Part shown: positions 6,212 through 12,517 of the stretch, piece by piece
Position numbering within the stretch: position 1 is the stretch's first letter
Layout: each line of letters opens with the position of its first letter
Source of the DNA: Bacteroidales bacterium
GTDB lineage: Bacteria; Bacteroidota; Bacteroidia; Bacteroidales; UBA932
Assembly (NCBI GenBank): GCA_017429885.1
Contig: JAFROA010000459.1
Coordinates: 1-12,517 of the forward strand
Direction: 5' to 3'
DNA length: 12,517 bases
Notes under the pieces: generated by a model
Told to the model about the DNA's origin: nothing
Seen by the model: the letters and a program-made list of their open reading frames with translations, nothing else
Database searches by the model: none
Translations under genes and position numbers: made by a program

Positions 6212-8365
6212 CAGGTAAAACTTCTGATCGCCGAACCAGAGGACACCTCTGCCATTTTGGGCCGTATAACTGGTGTAGAAAGAATTCCCTGTGTCCCTTG
6301 GGGAGAATATTCCCTTATCAGTGAACCATATCGGTTGATGAGCACCCTCAACGTATTCCCCGTCCAGTTTGTAAAGGGGACCACGGTTCTGATATGAAGT
6401 CAAACCATTGAAATCAAATGTGTTATGCACCAATAGGAAATATTTCCCGCTCCTTGCCTCGGGACCTTTATAATCATAGATAGGGCAAGGTGAGCAAGGC
6501 TGTAGAATCGCCTCTCCACCGTCTTTCTTCCGCAGAATCTCAGGCCTGCTCCAAGTCTCACCATCATCAGAACTAACCGACCAGATAGGATGCCCTATCG
6601 AGGTGCGCATGACCGCGAACAGCCGCCCGTCGGGAAGCCCTGTAACGCAGGCCTCCTCAACATTAAGTCCTTCCCTCGGCAAATAATCCTCATCTCTCAC
6701 AACCTTGGAGGCATCAAACGAGTCACCATCCGTGTTGAAGAAGGAAATTTGAATATCCCTTATCTCGGGATCTTCATCGATGTTCTCATACCTCCAGAAC
6801 TCCACACGGCTCTTTCCGTCTGTTCCATACCGGGAACAACCTGCCAGATAGCGTCCGTCCTTTCCGAGACGCAGGGGTCTTTGCCACATGCACCAAGTAG
6901 GAGGGATAGAAGGATCCTCCGGATCAGCGGCGAACCTTTTAGGGAAGGGGACGATCTCGGGATCGCTCCAGGTTTTTCCGCCATCGTCAGAATATCGCCC
7001 ACACATGATGCCGCAAAGGTGTTTCTTAACAGTGGTCTCCTGGTTCCAAAGACAGTAGAGCCGGCCGCTACGGCTGATCATCGGCTGCTGCCACGCTGCC
7101 ACAGGCTTGGGGTCGGCGAGTGTGGCGGAACCCGCTATCAGTACCGGGTCAGTCCAAGTCTTACCGCCGTCGGCACTGCTGGCGTGAACGACATGCTCAT
7201 CATTCGCGGCCTCAAATGATCCTTGTGTCCAGAACGCGTGAAGAAGGCCCCGCATATTATCCTCCAAGACATGGAAATGATCGTTGAATGTGTCGCCTGT
7301 TTTAGATAAATCCCTCTTGGACTCGTCCCGGGGCTGCTTTGGCACATATACAAGAAAGTCATGAGGGACGACGTCAATGTTGGTCTCAGGATAAAGATAG
7401 TGCCAATAAAAATGCTCAGGCCATCGCTCCCGGAAGTCTTTGGTGTCACTGAAATGTCTCGCCAACGCCATGTCGGGATCGGGATATCGATGGCATGATT
7501 CAGGAACTTTCGTGAATATTGTCCACTGGGATTGACCGGCGGTGTCCTGGTTGGGAAATCCCACCCAAATGACGGTCCCTCTCTCCGGAGGGTATGCTGG
7601 GTTCATCGTGAATACGGTCGTGAGGGCTGTTTCAGCGGTTCTTGTGGAAGGTTCCGTGAGAAGCTTAGAAACATCCCTGCGATGAATCTTCTTTTCTGGC
7701 TTATTTGAAAAAGAACCTTCAATTGAAGAGGATGTGGCTGAATAAGCTTTGGCGAAATCAAACGCCCCGTCTCTCGAGGGACTGTACCACCCCTTTCTTT
7801 TGGCATACCTGATCAAATCCTTGCTTCCCAGGAAATTCTCCGTATCTGACAGATTCACTTCCCTGATATTGAAACAATCCCTGATGACCATTATCTCATC
7901 GTCCGGGACCATTTGGGCCACCCAACGCTTTCCCCCGACAACTGAGCAGACCCATCCACCCTTGGAATCAGCTATCAGATAGGACCTTCCGTTCCCTTTG
8001 TATCCATGCCTACCAACCATGGCGCCGATGATTTCAACCGCTTCCCGGGCGCTTCGAGCCTGATTGAACACCTTAGTCTGGATTTCATAATCGAACTTGC
8101 CCCAGACTTTATTCTCCCTGGAAGGAGTGTGGTTCGACACAAGGCAAACACCATATTCATTGATATAGCTGTCACCTATCTGACCCGGAAACTCAAACCA
8201 GAGTCCCGCCAGACGGTCGGGCGCCGCAGGGACATTATAGATGTTAAGCATTTTGTCTCCAGGGATGTCCTCATTGTGCCCTAGATAGACATATCCGTCG
8301 GTGGTCGCCTTTGGTCCGGCGAGGATTCCGAAACTTAATACGGTAAGCAAGAGGAAGTGACTCAT
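6188..8365 (-). CDS. C69-dipeptidase-like domain fused to a sialidase-like (BNR/Asp-box) propeller, 725 aa
   Basis: Two domains are visible. Residues about 14-290 resemble peptidase family C69 (N-terminal-nucleophile dipeptidases): ILAGPKATTDGYVYLGHNED near the start, YINEYGVCLVSNHT, SYLIADSKGGWVCSVVGG, and a helix KDLIRYAKRKGWY. The Cys that should begin the mature enzyme is absent; Ser11 stands at the aligned position. Residues about 345-700 form a BNR_2-type beta-propeller with three Asp-boxes (S-x-D-x-G-x-x-W) at 397-404, 459-466 and 598-605. A Glu (570/571) and Arg587 in LPDGRLFAVMRT are as usual in this superfamily. The sialidase FRIP motif is not seen, so true sialidase activity is doubtful. 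The N-terminus is hydrophobic (MSHFLLLTVLSFGILA), probably a signal peptide. In-frame upstream codons meet a stop at 8384, so 8365 is the only ATG. It is transcribed divergently from the response regulator. A role in glycan or glycopeptide breakdown in the periplasm is inference. Confidence 0.82.
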   Translation of the reverse strand: MSHFLLLTVLSFGILAGPKATTDGYVYLGHNEDIPGDKMLNIYNVPAAPDRLAGLWFEFPGQIGDSYINEYGVCLVSNHTPSRENKVWGKFDYEIQTKVFNQARSAREAVEIIGAMVGRHGYKGNGRSYLIADSKGGWVCSVVGGKRWVAQMVPDDEIMVIRDCFNIREVNLSDTENFLGSKDLIRYAKRKGWYSPSRDGAFDFAKAYSATSSSIEGSFSNKPEKKIHRRDVSKLLTEPSTRTAETALTTVFTMNPAYPPERGTVIWVGFPNQDTAGQSQWTIFTKVPESCHRYPDPDMALARHFSDTKDFRERWPEHFYWHYLYPETNIDVVPHDFLVYVPKQPRDESKRDLSKTGDTFNDHFHVLEDNMRGLLHAFWTQGSFEAANDEHVVHASSADGGKTWTDPVLIAGSATLADPKPVAAWQQPMISRSGRLYCLWNQETTVKKHLCGIMCGRYSDDGGKTWSDPEIVPFPKRFAADPEDPSIPPTWCMWQRPLRLGKDGRYLAGCSRYGTDGKSRVEFWRYENIDEDPEIRDIQISFFNTDGDSFDASKVVRDEDYLPREGLNVEEACVTGLPDGRLFAVMRTSIGHPIWSVSSDDGETWSRPEILRKKDGGEAILQPCSPCPIYDYKGPEARSGKYFLLVHNTFDFNGLTSYQNRGPLYKLDGEYVEGAHQPIWFTDKGIFSPRDTGNSFYTSYTAQNGRGVLWFGDQKFYLFGSILEK

Positions 8366-8370
8366 AGCCT

Positions 8371-8397
8371 CAAATATAATATTTTATATTAACTTTG
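8371..8397. promoter_or_regulatory. Divergent AT-rich promoter region with a 7-bp-arm palindrome
   Basis: The 55-bp gap between the divergent genes (8366-8420) holds two -7-like elements. TATATTTG on the minus strand (8371-8378) faces the fusion gene. TAACTTTG on the plus strand (8390-8397) faces the response regulator, 23 bp before its ATG. They overlap both ends of a perfect palindrome, AATATAA-TATT-TTATATT (8373-8390). No -33 boxes are clear. The minus-strand element is so close to its ATG that the transcript would be nearly leaderless. Confidence 0.45.
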
Positions 8398-8420
8398 GCG
8401 GGATTAGCCATGCCATCAAG

Positions 8421-9818
8421 ATGGAGAAGAAGAACGGAAAGATACTAGTTGTGGACGATAACCTGGGGATTCGCCAGGCACTTAAAATCTTGCTGCCGAT
8501 GTACTTCGAGGCGGTTGAGACTATTCCCTCCCCCTCGACACTGGTCTCCACTCTGGAGAGTTTCAGGCCCGATGTGGTGCTTCTTGACATGAACTTCAAC
8601 ACCAGCATAAACACCGGTAATGAAGGGTTATATTGGGCTGGGGAGATCAAGAAAATGGCTCCGGATGTGGAGGTGGTGCTATTCACCGCTTATGCGGATA
8701 TACAGCTGGCTGTGGAGGGGATGAAGCGGGGCGCCTTTGATTTCATCGTGAAGCCATGGGACAATGAGAAACTGATTGAGGTGCTGACTGGTGCGAGGGA
8801 TAAGGCCAGGAAGGCGATGGGCAGGGATGCCCGATCAAAGTCGAGCATGACAGGCGGAACACCGGGCATGACGGCTATGTTCTGGGGCACATCAAAGCCC
8901 ATGACGGCCATCCGGAAGGCTTTTGAAAAGATCGCCCCTACTGACGCCACGGTCCTAATCACGGGAGAGAACGGAACGGGAAAAGATGTGTTGGCCTGGG
9001 AAATACACGCCCATAGCCTCAGGAGTGGGGAACCGATGGTGGCGGTGGACGCGGGCGCCATCACCGAGACTCTATTTGAAAGCGAGCTATTCGGCCATGT
9101 GAAAGGCGCTTTCACGGACGCCCACACTGACCATGTGGGCAAATTCGAGCAGGCTGACGGAGGAACATTGTTCCTCGATGAGATAGGCAATATTCCCTTA
9201 CATCTTCAAGCCAAGTTGCTGAGAGTGATTCAGAACCGCAGCGTAATCCGGGTAGGTGGCACCGAGGCCAGGCCTGTAAATATACGCCTGATATGCGCCA
9301 CGAACATGGATCTGGAGGCGTTGGTGCGGGAAGGCCGGTTCCGTGAGGACCTGTATTACCGCATCAACACCGTCCATATCGCCCTGCCACCTTTAAGGGA
9401 GCGTACCGAGGATATCGTCCCGCTAGCGGAGAGGTTCATAGACGAATTCTCCCTGAAATATCACCGCCAAATCTCAGGGCTGGACGACAGCGCCGCCGAA
9501 ATCCTGAAGGGACAACGCTGGAGCGGCAATATACGAGAACTGCGGAACCGCATCGAGAAAGCGGTGATTCTGAGTGATTCAAAGATTCTTTCGGCAAAGG
9601 ACATCCAGATAGATGCCCAATCACAGTCGGGCATGACAGCAATGCACCTGGGCATCCCTGGTCATTCCCGGCTTGACCGGGAATCCATGGCCGAAGAAGA
9701 TGAGCAGATGGTCCGTGACGCCATGGAACGCACCCGGGGCAATATTTCCGCCGCCGCGAAAATGCTTGGGGTAAGCCGGCCCACACTCTATGCGAAACTA
9801 AAGAAATACGGCCTTTGA
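8421..9818 (+). CDS. NtrC-family sigma-54-dependent response regulator, 465 aa
   Basis: This is a cytoplasmic transcription activator of sigma-54 promoters. The receiver domain (about 5-125) has the acidic pair D12/D13, the phosphoacceptor D56 (VVLLDMNF), T89 and K111. The AAA+ domain (about 153-385) has Walker A GENGTGKD (182-189), the sigma-54 contact loop GAFTDA (229-234, Asp in place of the usual second Gly), Walker B LFLDE (D253/E254), and the arginine-rich sensor segment LYYRIN...LPPLRER. The C-terminal Fis-type helix-turn-helix is about 437-465 (NISAAAKMLGVSRPTLYAKL). Residues 136-151 and 398-422 are encoded by palindromic repeats and fall exactly in the two linkers between domains. 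The stop TGA overlaps a third repeat. The gene is cotranscribed with the kinase 48 bp downstream. The likely target is the exporter operon, by gene context and by the dyads at 5517-5560. Confidence 0.96.
   Translation: MEKKNGKILVVDDNLGIRQALKILLPMYFEAVETIPSPSTLVSTLESFRPDVVLLDMNFNTSINTGNEGLYWAGEIKKMAPDVEVVLFTAYADIQLAVEGMKRGAFDFIVKPWDNEKLIEVLTGARDKARKAMGRDARSKSSMTGGTPGMTAMFWGTSKPMTAIRKAFEKIAPTDATVLITGENGTGKDVLAWEIHAHSLRSGEPMVAVDAGAITETLFESELFGHVKGAFTDAHTDHVGKFEQADGGTLFLDEIGNIPLHLQAKLLRVIQNRSVIRVGGTEARPVNIRLICATNMDLEALVREGRFREDLYYRINTVHIALPPLRERTEDIVPLAERFIDEFSLKYHRQISGLDDSAAEILKGQRWSGNIRELRNRIEKAVILSDSKILSAKDIQIDAQSQSGMTAMHLGIPGHSRLDRESMAEEDEQMVRDAMERTRGNISAAAKMLGVSRPTLYAKLKKYGL
8826..8872 (+). 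repeat. 47-bp palindromic repeat in the receiver-AAA+ linker
   Basis: The element begins GATGCCCGA, 6-nt loop, TCGAGCATGAC (one stem mismatch, C opposite A) and ends ACCGGGCATGAC. By hand alignment it matches the copy at 9817-9863 at 41 of 47 positions without gaps. It starts at the first base of codon 136 and encodes DARSKSSMTGGTPGMT. Confidence 0.88.
9612..9686 (+). repeat. Composite palindromic repeat in the AAA+-Fis linker
   Basis: Unit B (ATGCCCAA, 6-nt loop, TCGGGCAT at 9613-9634, one mismatch) is followed by a spacer. Unit A follows: ATTCCCGG, 5-nt loop, CCGGGAAT at 9664-9684, perfect 8-bp stem. It begins at the first base of codon 398 and encodes DAQSQSGMTAMHLGIPG followed by HSRLDRES. 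It is the same B-then-A composite as in the tolC-like gene but read in a different frame. Confidence 0.9.
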
Positions 9819-9863
9819 TGCCCGATCACAGTCGGGCATGACAGACGGTATACCTGGCATGAC
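9817..9863 (+). repeat. 47-bp palindromic repeat forming the regulator-kinase junction
   Basis: Perfect stem ATGCCCGA (9818-9825), loop TCACAG, TCGGGCAT (9832-9839), then GAC and a spacer ending CCTGGCATGAC. Its first two bases, GA, are the last two of the regulator's TGA stop, and it ends 3 bp before the kinase ATG. It therefore makes up nearly the whole 48-bp gap between the two genes. Confidence 0.92.
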
Positions 9864-9866
9864 ATT

Positions 9867-10742
9867 ATGGAAACTTGGCAAATCATATCGCTGGTAGCTA
9901 TCGTCGCGATTATCGTGGCGGTTCTAGCCATCATCCGCACACGCCATAAGGATATCAAGAAGGTAGCCTACATGATGGACGCCATGGAAGACGGGGAACT
10001 GAATTTCCGCTTCCAAGACAAGAACAGGTTCAACCGGACGCTTAACCGCATCAGGACTATCTTCGAGAAGCAGCGTCAGCAGCACGAGCAGGATTCCTGG
10101 ACCAAACTCATCCGGGTGCTTACCCATGAGATCATGAACACCGTCTCCCCGATCGCTTCCTTGTCCGACGCCCTTGCCAAGTCTGTGGATGAGAACGGCT
10201 ATAGCGAGCTTGACGTCAAGGCTGGACTAGAGACCATATCCGATTCCTCAAAGAATCTCATTGACTTTGTAAAGACATATAGGGAACTCTCCGGAGTGGC
10301 AAAGCCAGTGCGGAAGGCGTTGGTCCTGAATGATTTGATAAACAGTGTCATTGCCCTGAACAGCGAATATACGGCATCATGCGGCGCCGTCTGCTCTTAT
10401 CACCCCGAAGATGATGACCTGATGGTATTCGCCGATGAGGGGCAGATTTCCCAAATATTCATAAACCTCATCAAAAATGCCCTGCAGGCTGGTGCGAAGC
10501 ACATCGATATAACCGCCAAAATGGGCAAGGATGATGAGGTGATCGTCGATGTGGCTAATGATGGTGAACCTATTCCTGTAAGCAGCCAAGAGCAGATTTT
10601 CATTCCTTTCTTCACGACTAAAAAGGAAGGCTCCGGAATAGGATTGTCAATATCTCGTCAGATCATGCGCAACCACAACGGCAGTATCGAACTGACGCAA
10701 AGCGACGCCAGTCGGACTGTCTTCGAATTGATATTCAGGTAG
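9867..10742 (+). CDS. Short NtrB/NtrY-like sensor histidine kinase, 291 aa
   Basis: Partner kinase of the upstream response regulator. One membrane helix (about 6-23) follows a 5-residue N-terminus, so there is no periplasmic sensor domain. A charged helical stretch (25-76) leads directly to the dimerisation domain, whose phosphoacceptor is H87 in the H-box RVLTHEIMNTVSPIASLSDAL. The ATPase domain (about 180-291) has the N-box LIKNALQAG (N204), the G1 box DVANDG (228-233), the F region FIPFFTTKK and the G2 box GSGIGL (255-260). All catalytic motifs look intact. From memory, related Bacteroidota kinases of this type are longer and carry a PAS domain between the helical stretch and the H-box; none is seen here. 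The ATG has no Shine-Dalgarno and is preceded by the repeat at 9817-9863. The gene ends 3 bp from the convergent gene. Confidence 0.94.
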   Translation: METWQIISLVAIVAIIVAVLAIIRTRHKDIKKVAYMMDAMEDGELNFRFQDKNRFNRTLNRIRTIFEKQRQQHEQDSWTKLIRVLTHEIMNTVSPIASLSDALAKSVDENGYSELDVKAGLETISDSSKNLIDFVKTYRELSGVAKPVRKALVLNDLINSVIALNSEYTASCGAVCSYHPEDDDLMVFADEGQISQIFINLIKNALQAGAKHIDITAKMGKDDEVIVDVANDGEPIPVSSQEQIFIPFFTTKKEGSGIGLSISRQIMRNHNGSIELTQSDASRTVFELIFR

Positions 10743-10745
10743 TTC

Positions 10746-11366
10746 TCAGGAGATCTCCACCCTCAAGTCCTTTGCCAGGGTGAGTATTTTCTTTGAGGTC
10801 TCCGTGCTTTTCAGAAGCTTTGTCCGGACCTGAAGGATAGCTTTCTCTTCAGCGACAATGAACGAGTCAATGTCTATCTTCTTCGCTTTCGCGGAATCCA
10901 TGAACTCCAGAAGCCTCTCGCTGGTGACCGGGGAAAGAGAGACGGTGATTATCCGCTCGCTGTATTTACTTGTGATGAAATGCATTGCCTCAAGACAGAT
11001 TATTGTGAAAAGCATGGCGGCTATGGCTATGGCATACATGCCGGCGCCACTGGCCAATCCGATCGCCGCCGCTACCCATAGACCAGCCGCGGTGGTGATG
11101 CCTCTGACCACATTTTTCTGGAAAATAATGACTCCGGCACCGATAAAACCGATACCTGACACCACTTGGGCAGCTACCCTCGCGTGGTCAAACTGACCCG
11201 TAAAGGCATACTGCGAGATAATCATGAACAAGGCACTGCCCAGCGCTACTATGAAATGGGTGCGGACTCCCGCCTCTTTTGCCCTGAACTCGCGCTCAAA
11301 ACCAATCGCTCCGCCAAGAAGGCCGGCAACGAAAAGTCTTAGTATGAAATTCCACTCTATTGTCAT
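10746..11366 (-). CDS. MgtC/SapB-family inner-membrane protein, 206 aa
   Basis: The N-terminal about 140 residues match the MgtC/SapB family. Key motifs are LLGGAIGFEREFRAKEAGVRTH (landmark only), LGSALFMI, VSGIGFIGAGVII, RGITTAAGLWVAAAIGLASGAG, and four or five membrane helices. The C-terminal about 60 residues are soluble and mixed alpha/beta, as in the cytoplasmic ACT-like tail of longer members. In pathogens MgtC acts on F-type ATPase or magnesium homeostasis; for most Bacteroidota members the function is not known, so none is asserted. The start at 11364-11366 follows the transporter stop by 12 bp, so the two are probably one operon. The 3' end faces the kinase gene with a 3-bp gap. Confidence 0.92.
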   Translation of the reverse strand: MTIEWNFILRLFVAGLLGGAIGFEREFRAKEAGVRTHFIVALGSALFMIISQYAFTGQFDHARVAAQVVSGIGFIGAGVIIFQKNVVRGITTAAGLWVAAAIGLASGAGMYAIAIAAMLFTIICLEAMHFITSKYSERIITVSLSPVTSERLLEFMDSAKAKKIDIDSFIVAEEKAILQVRTKLLKSTETSKKILTLAKDLRVEIS

Positions 11367-11378
11367 ATCATTATCGGT

Positions 11379-12517
11379 TTAAAAAAATCCAGGAGTAATG
11401 TTAAGCCACTTTAGGACTGTCTGCCCGAACAGCAGGATGAGGAACCATGAGAAGGTCATCATCGTGATGCCGAATTTGAAGGCGTCAGTCTGACTATATT
11501 GGTTTGTGTTGTAAAGAAGAGCCGCCGGCTTGCTGTTGAAAGGAAGCACGTAGCAGTGCTCGATGAGCATGGCGACCGGAAGGGAAAGACTCATTGGCAT
11601 GAACCCGAACCTCTGCTCTACTCCGAGAGCGATCGGAACGAAAACCATAGTGCGGATAGTCTTGCTCTGGAACACCAGTCCAGAATACATCATCAGGAAC
11701 GTCAAAACCACGTACAACACCCAGAACGGTGTGTCAGAGGTTATTCCCATCGAGTCAAAGGCGGCGTTGACCATGGTGTTCGGGAGGTCTGTCGCATTTA
11801 GTCCGCTTCCAAGCACGTATGCGCCAGCGGAGAAAAGCATCAGGTGCCATGGGATGTCCACGTCATTCCACTTCACCACCCCGATACCAGGCAGCAAGGC
11901 CAATATGGCTCCAATCAAAGCCACGATAGTCTCGTCAATATTATGGAAGGTGCCTTTGGTGACCCAGAGGAAGAGGACGACAAGGAATATCGAGACTGCC
12001 CTCCACTCCTGCGCGGTCATCTTGCCCATGGAGTCCAGCTCGACTTTAAGGCGATCTATACCACCCTCTATCTGCGGTTTTTGCTCTTCCTTTTTCATCG
12101 GGAAGAAGACATACATACCGACCAACAGACCAACGACCAGGATAATGATGCTCATTGGTCCAACAGCTATCAGCCAGTCCGAGTAACCGAAGTCGCAGGA
12201 GCCCAGGAAACCGGCTATCAAAGAGATGGCGAGCAGATGGGCTCCTGAACCAGTGTAGAAGGCATTCGCCCCGATATTAACCTGGAATAAATTCTGTATC
12301 ACCAGATTACGTCCAAAGTTATTCCTATTCCCGTCGGAGGCTCCATAGATCGCGCATATCACCATGAAGATAGGCAGCATGATGGTCGCCTTGACAGTGG
12401 TCGCGGATATGAAGGCGGAAAGAACCAGGTTGATCACGAGGAAACTCCAGAGCACACCTTTCGCGCTCCGGCCGAATTTGATCACGAACGCCAAGGCAAG
12501 CCTTTTGGCGAACTGCG
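11379..12517 (-). CDS. Partial DASS/SLC13-family anion transporter (378 C-terminal residues visible)
   Basis: The frame is open to the right edge; the codons before the TTG at 12494 read QFAKRLAL, which fits the family pattern (GLGKRxAL), so the real start lies outside. Roughly 80-120 N-terminal residues are missing. About nine or more membrane helices are visible, with the family's repeated scaffold. There is a first helix-break segment SAFISATTVKATIMLP and a central cytoplasmic segment (KKEEQKPQIEGG). A second helix-break segment (FQSKTIRTMVFVPI) and LPFNSKPAALLYNTN correspond to the family's LPVxTxPNA region. DASS members import di- and tricarboxylates, usually with sodium, or exchange them. 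Both canonical SNT motifs are altered here (SAT at 12399-12407, SKT at 11658-11666), so substrate and coupling ion cannot be assumed. It is upstream of and probably cotranscribed with the MgtC-family gene. Confidence 0.9.
   Translation of the reverse strand, partial: QFAKRLALAFVIKFGRSAKGVLWSFLVINLVLSAFISATTVKATIMLPIFMVICAIYGASDGNRNNFGRNLVIQNLFQVNIGANAFYTGSGAHLLAISLIAGFLGSCDFGYSDWLIAVGPMSIIILVVGLLVGMYVFFPMKKEEQKPQIEGGIDRLKVELDSMGKMTAQEWRAVSIFLVVLFLWVTKGTFHNIDETIVALIGAILALLPGIGVVKWNDVDIPWHLMLFSAGAYVLGSGLNATDLPNTMVNAAFDSMGITSDTPFWVLYVVLTFLMMYSGLVFQSKTIRTMVFVPIALGVEQRFGFMPMSLSLPVAMLIEHCYVLPFNSKPAALLYNTNQYSQTDAFKFGITMMTFSWFLILLFGQTVLKWLNITPGFF

Noticed and set aside
6590..7219. Open frame (209 aa) on the plus strand
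   Set aside because: Antisense to the Asp-box propeller region; no domain and no start signals.
8880..8910. Apparent continuation of the 47-bp repeat (GCCCATGACGG)
   Set aside because: It encodes SKPMTAIRKAFEK, which fits the normal start of the AAA+ domain, and there is no inverted partner.
8690..9190. Open frame (166 aa) on the minus strand
   Set aside because: Antisense to the AAA+ domain of the response regulator, where all motifs read on the plus strand.
10749..10758. Perfect palindrome GGAGATCTCC near the convergent gene ends
   Set aside because: Lies within codons of the MgtC-family gene, has no loop and no T-tract; likely chance.
12492..12494. TTG start of the DASS transporter
   Set aside because: The frame continues open to the window edge with residues that fit the family, so this is an internal Leu codon.

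Overview
The window looks like a chromosomal segment of a Bacteroidota (Bacteroidales-type) bacterium. Three things support this. Several genes are preceded by matches to the Bacteroides -7 promoter element TAnnTTTG, one of them with a TTTG -33 box at 20 bp. Gene starts lack Shine-Dalgarno sequences. The gene families are also typical: TolC, HlyD and large FtsX-type permease in an operon, a sigma-54 response regulator paired with a soluble-type kinase, and a C69-like protein. Genus cannot be assigned. There are no RNA genes, insertion sequences or CRISPR arrays.

Layout. 1-320 (minus): N-terminal part of a lipoprotein running off the left edge. 409-5408 (minus): a three-gene export operon, tolC-like > hlyD-like > FtsX/MacB-type permease, with no ATPase gene. 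5415-5582: a regulatory intergenic region with a sigma-54-like -24 element, two tandem perfect dyads about 57-100 bp upstream of it, and a hairpin behind the next gene. 5583-6137 (minus): unknown secreted protein with its own promoter. 6188-8365 (minus): fusion of a C69-dipeptidase-like domain with a sialidase-like beta-propeller. 8366-8420: short AT-rich divergent promoter region. 8421-10742 (plus): NtrC-family response regulator and its histidine kinase. 10746-12517 (minus): DASS/SLC13 anion transporter (start beyond the right edge) followed by an MgtC/SapB membrane protein.

Likely logic: the kinase and sigma-54 activator at 8421-10742 probably control the exporter operon. The tandem dyads lie where an NtrC-type enhancer would sit, but this is inference.

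The most unusual feature is a family of short palindromic repeats. A 47-bp element and a related two-hairpin element occur four times: once inside the tolC-like gene, twice inside the response regulator (exactly in its two interdomain linkers), and once as the whole junction between regulator and kinase, where it supplies part of the stop codon. The copies are translated in-frame but in different reading frames in the two genes. Their stems carry compensatory changes, so selection or spread acts on DNA or RNA rather than on a protein motif.
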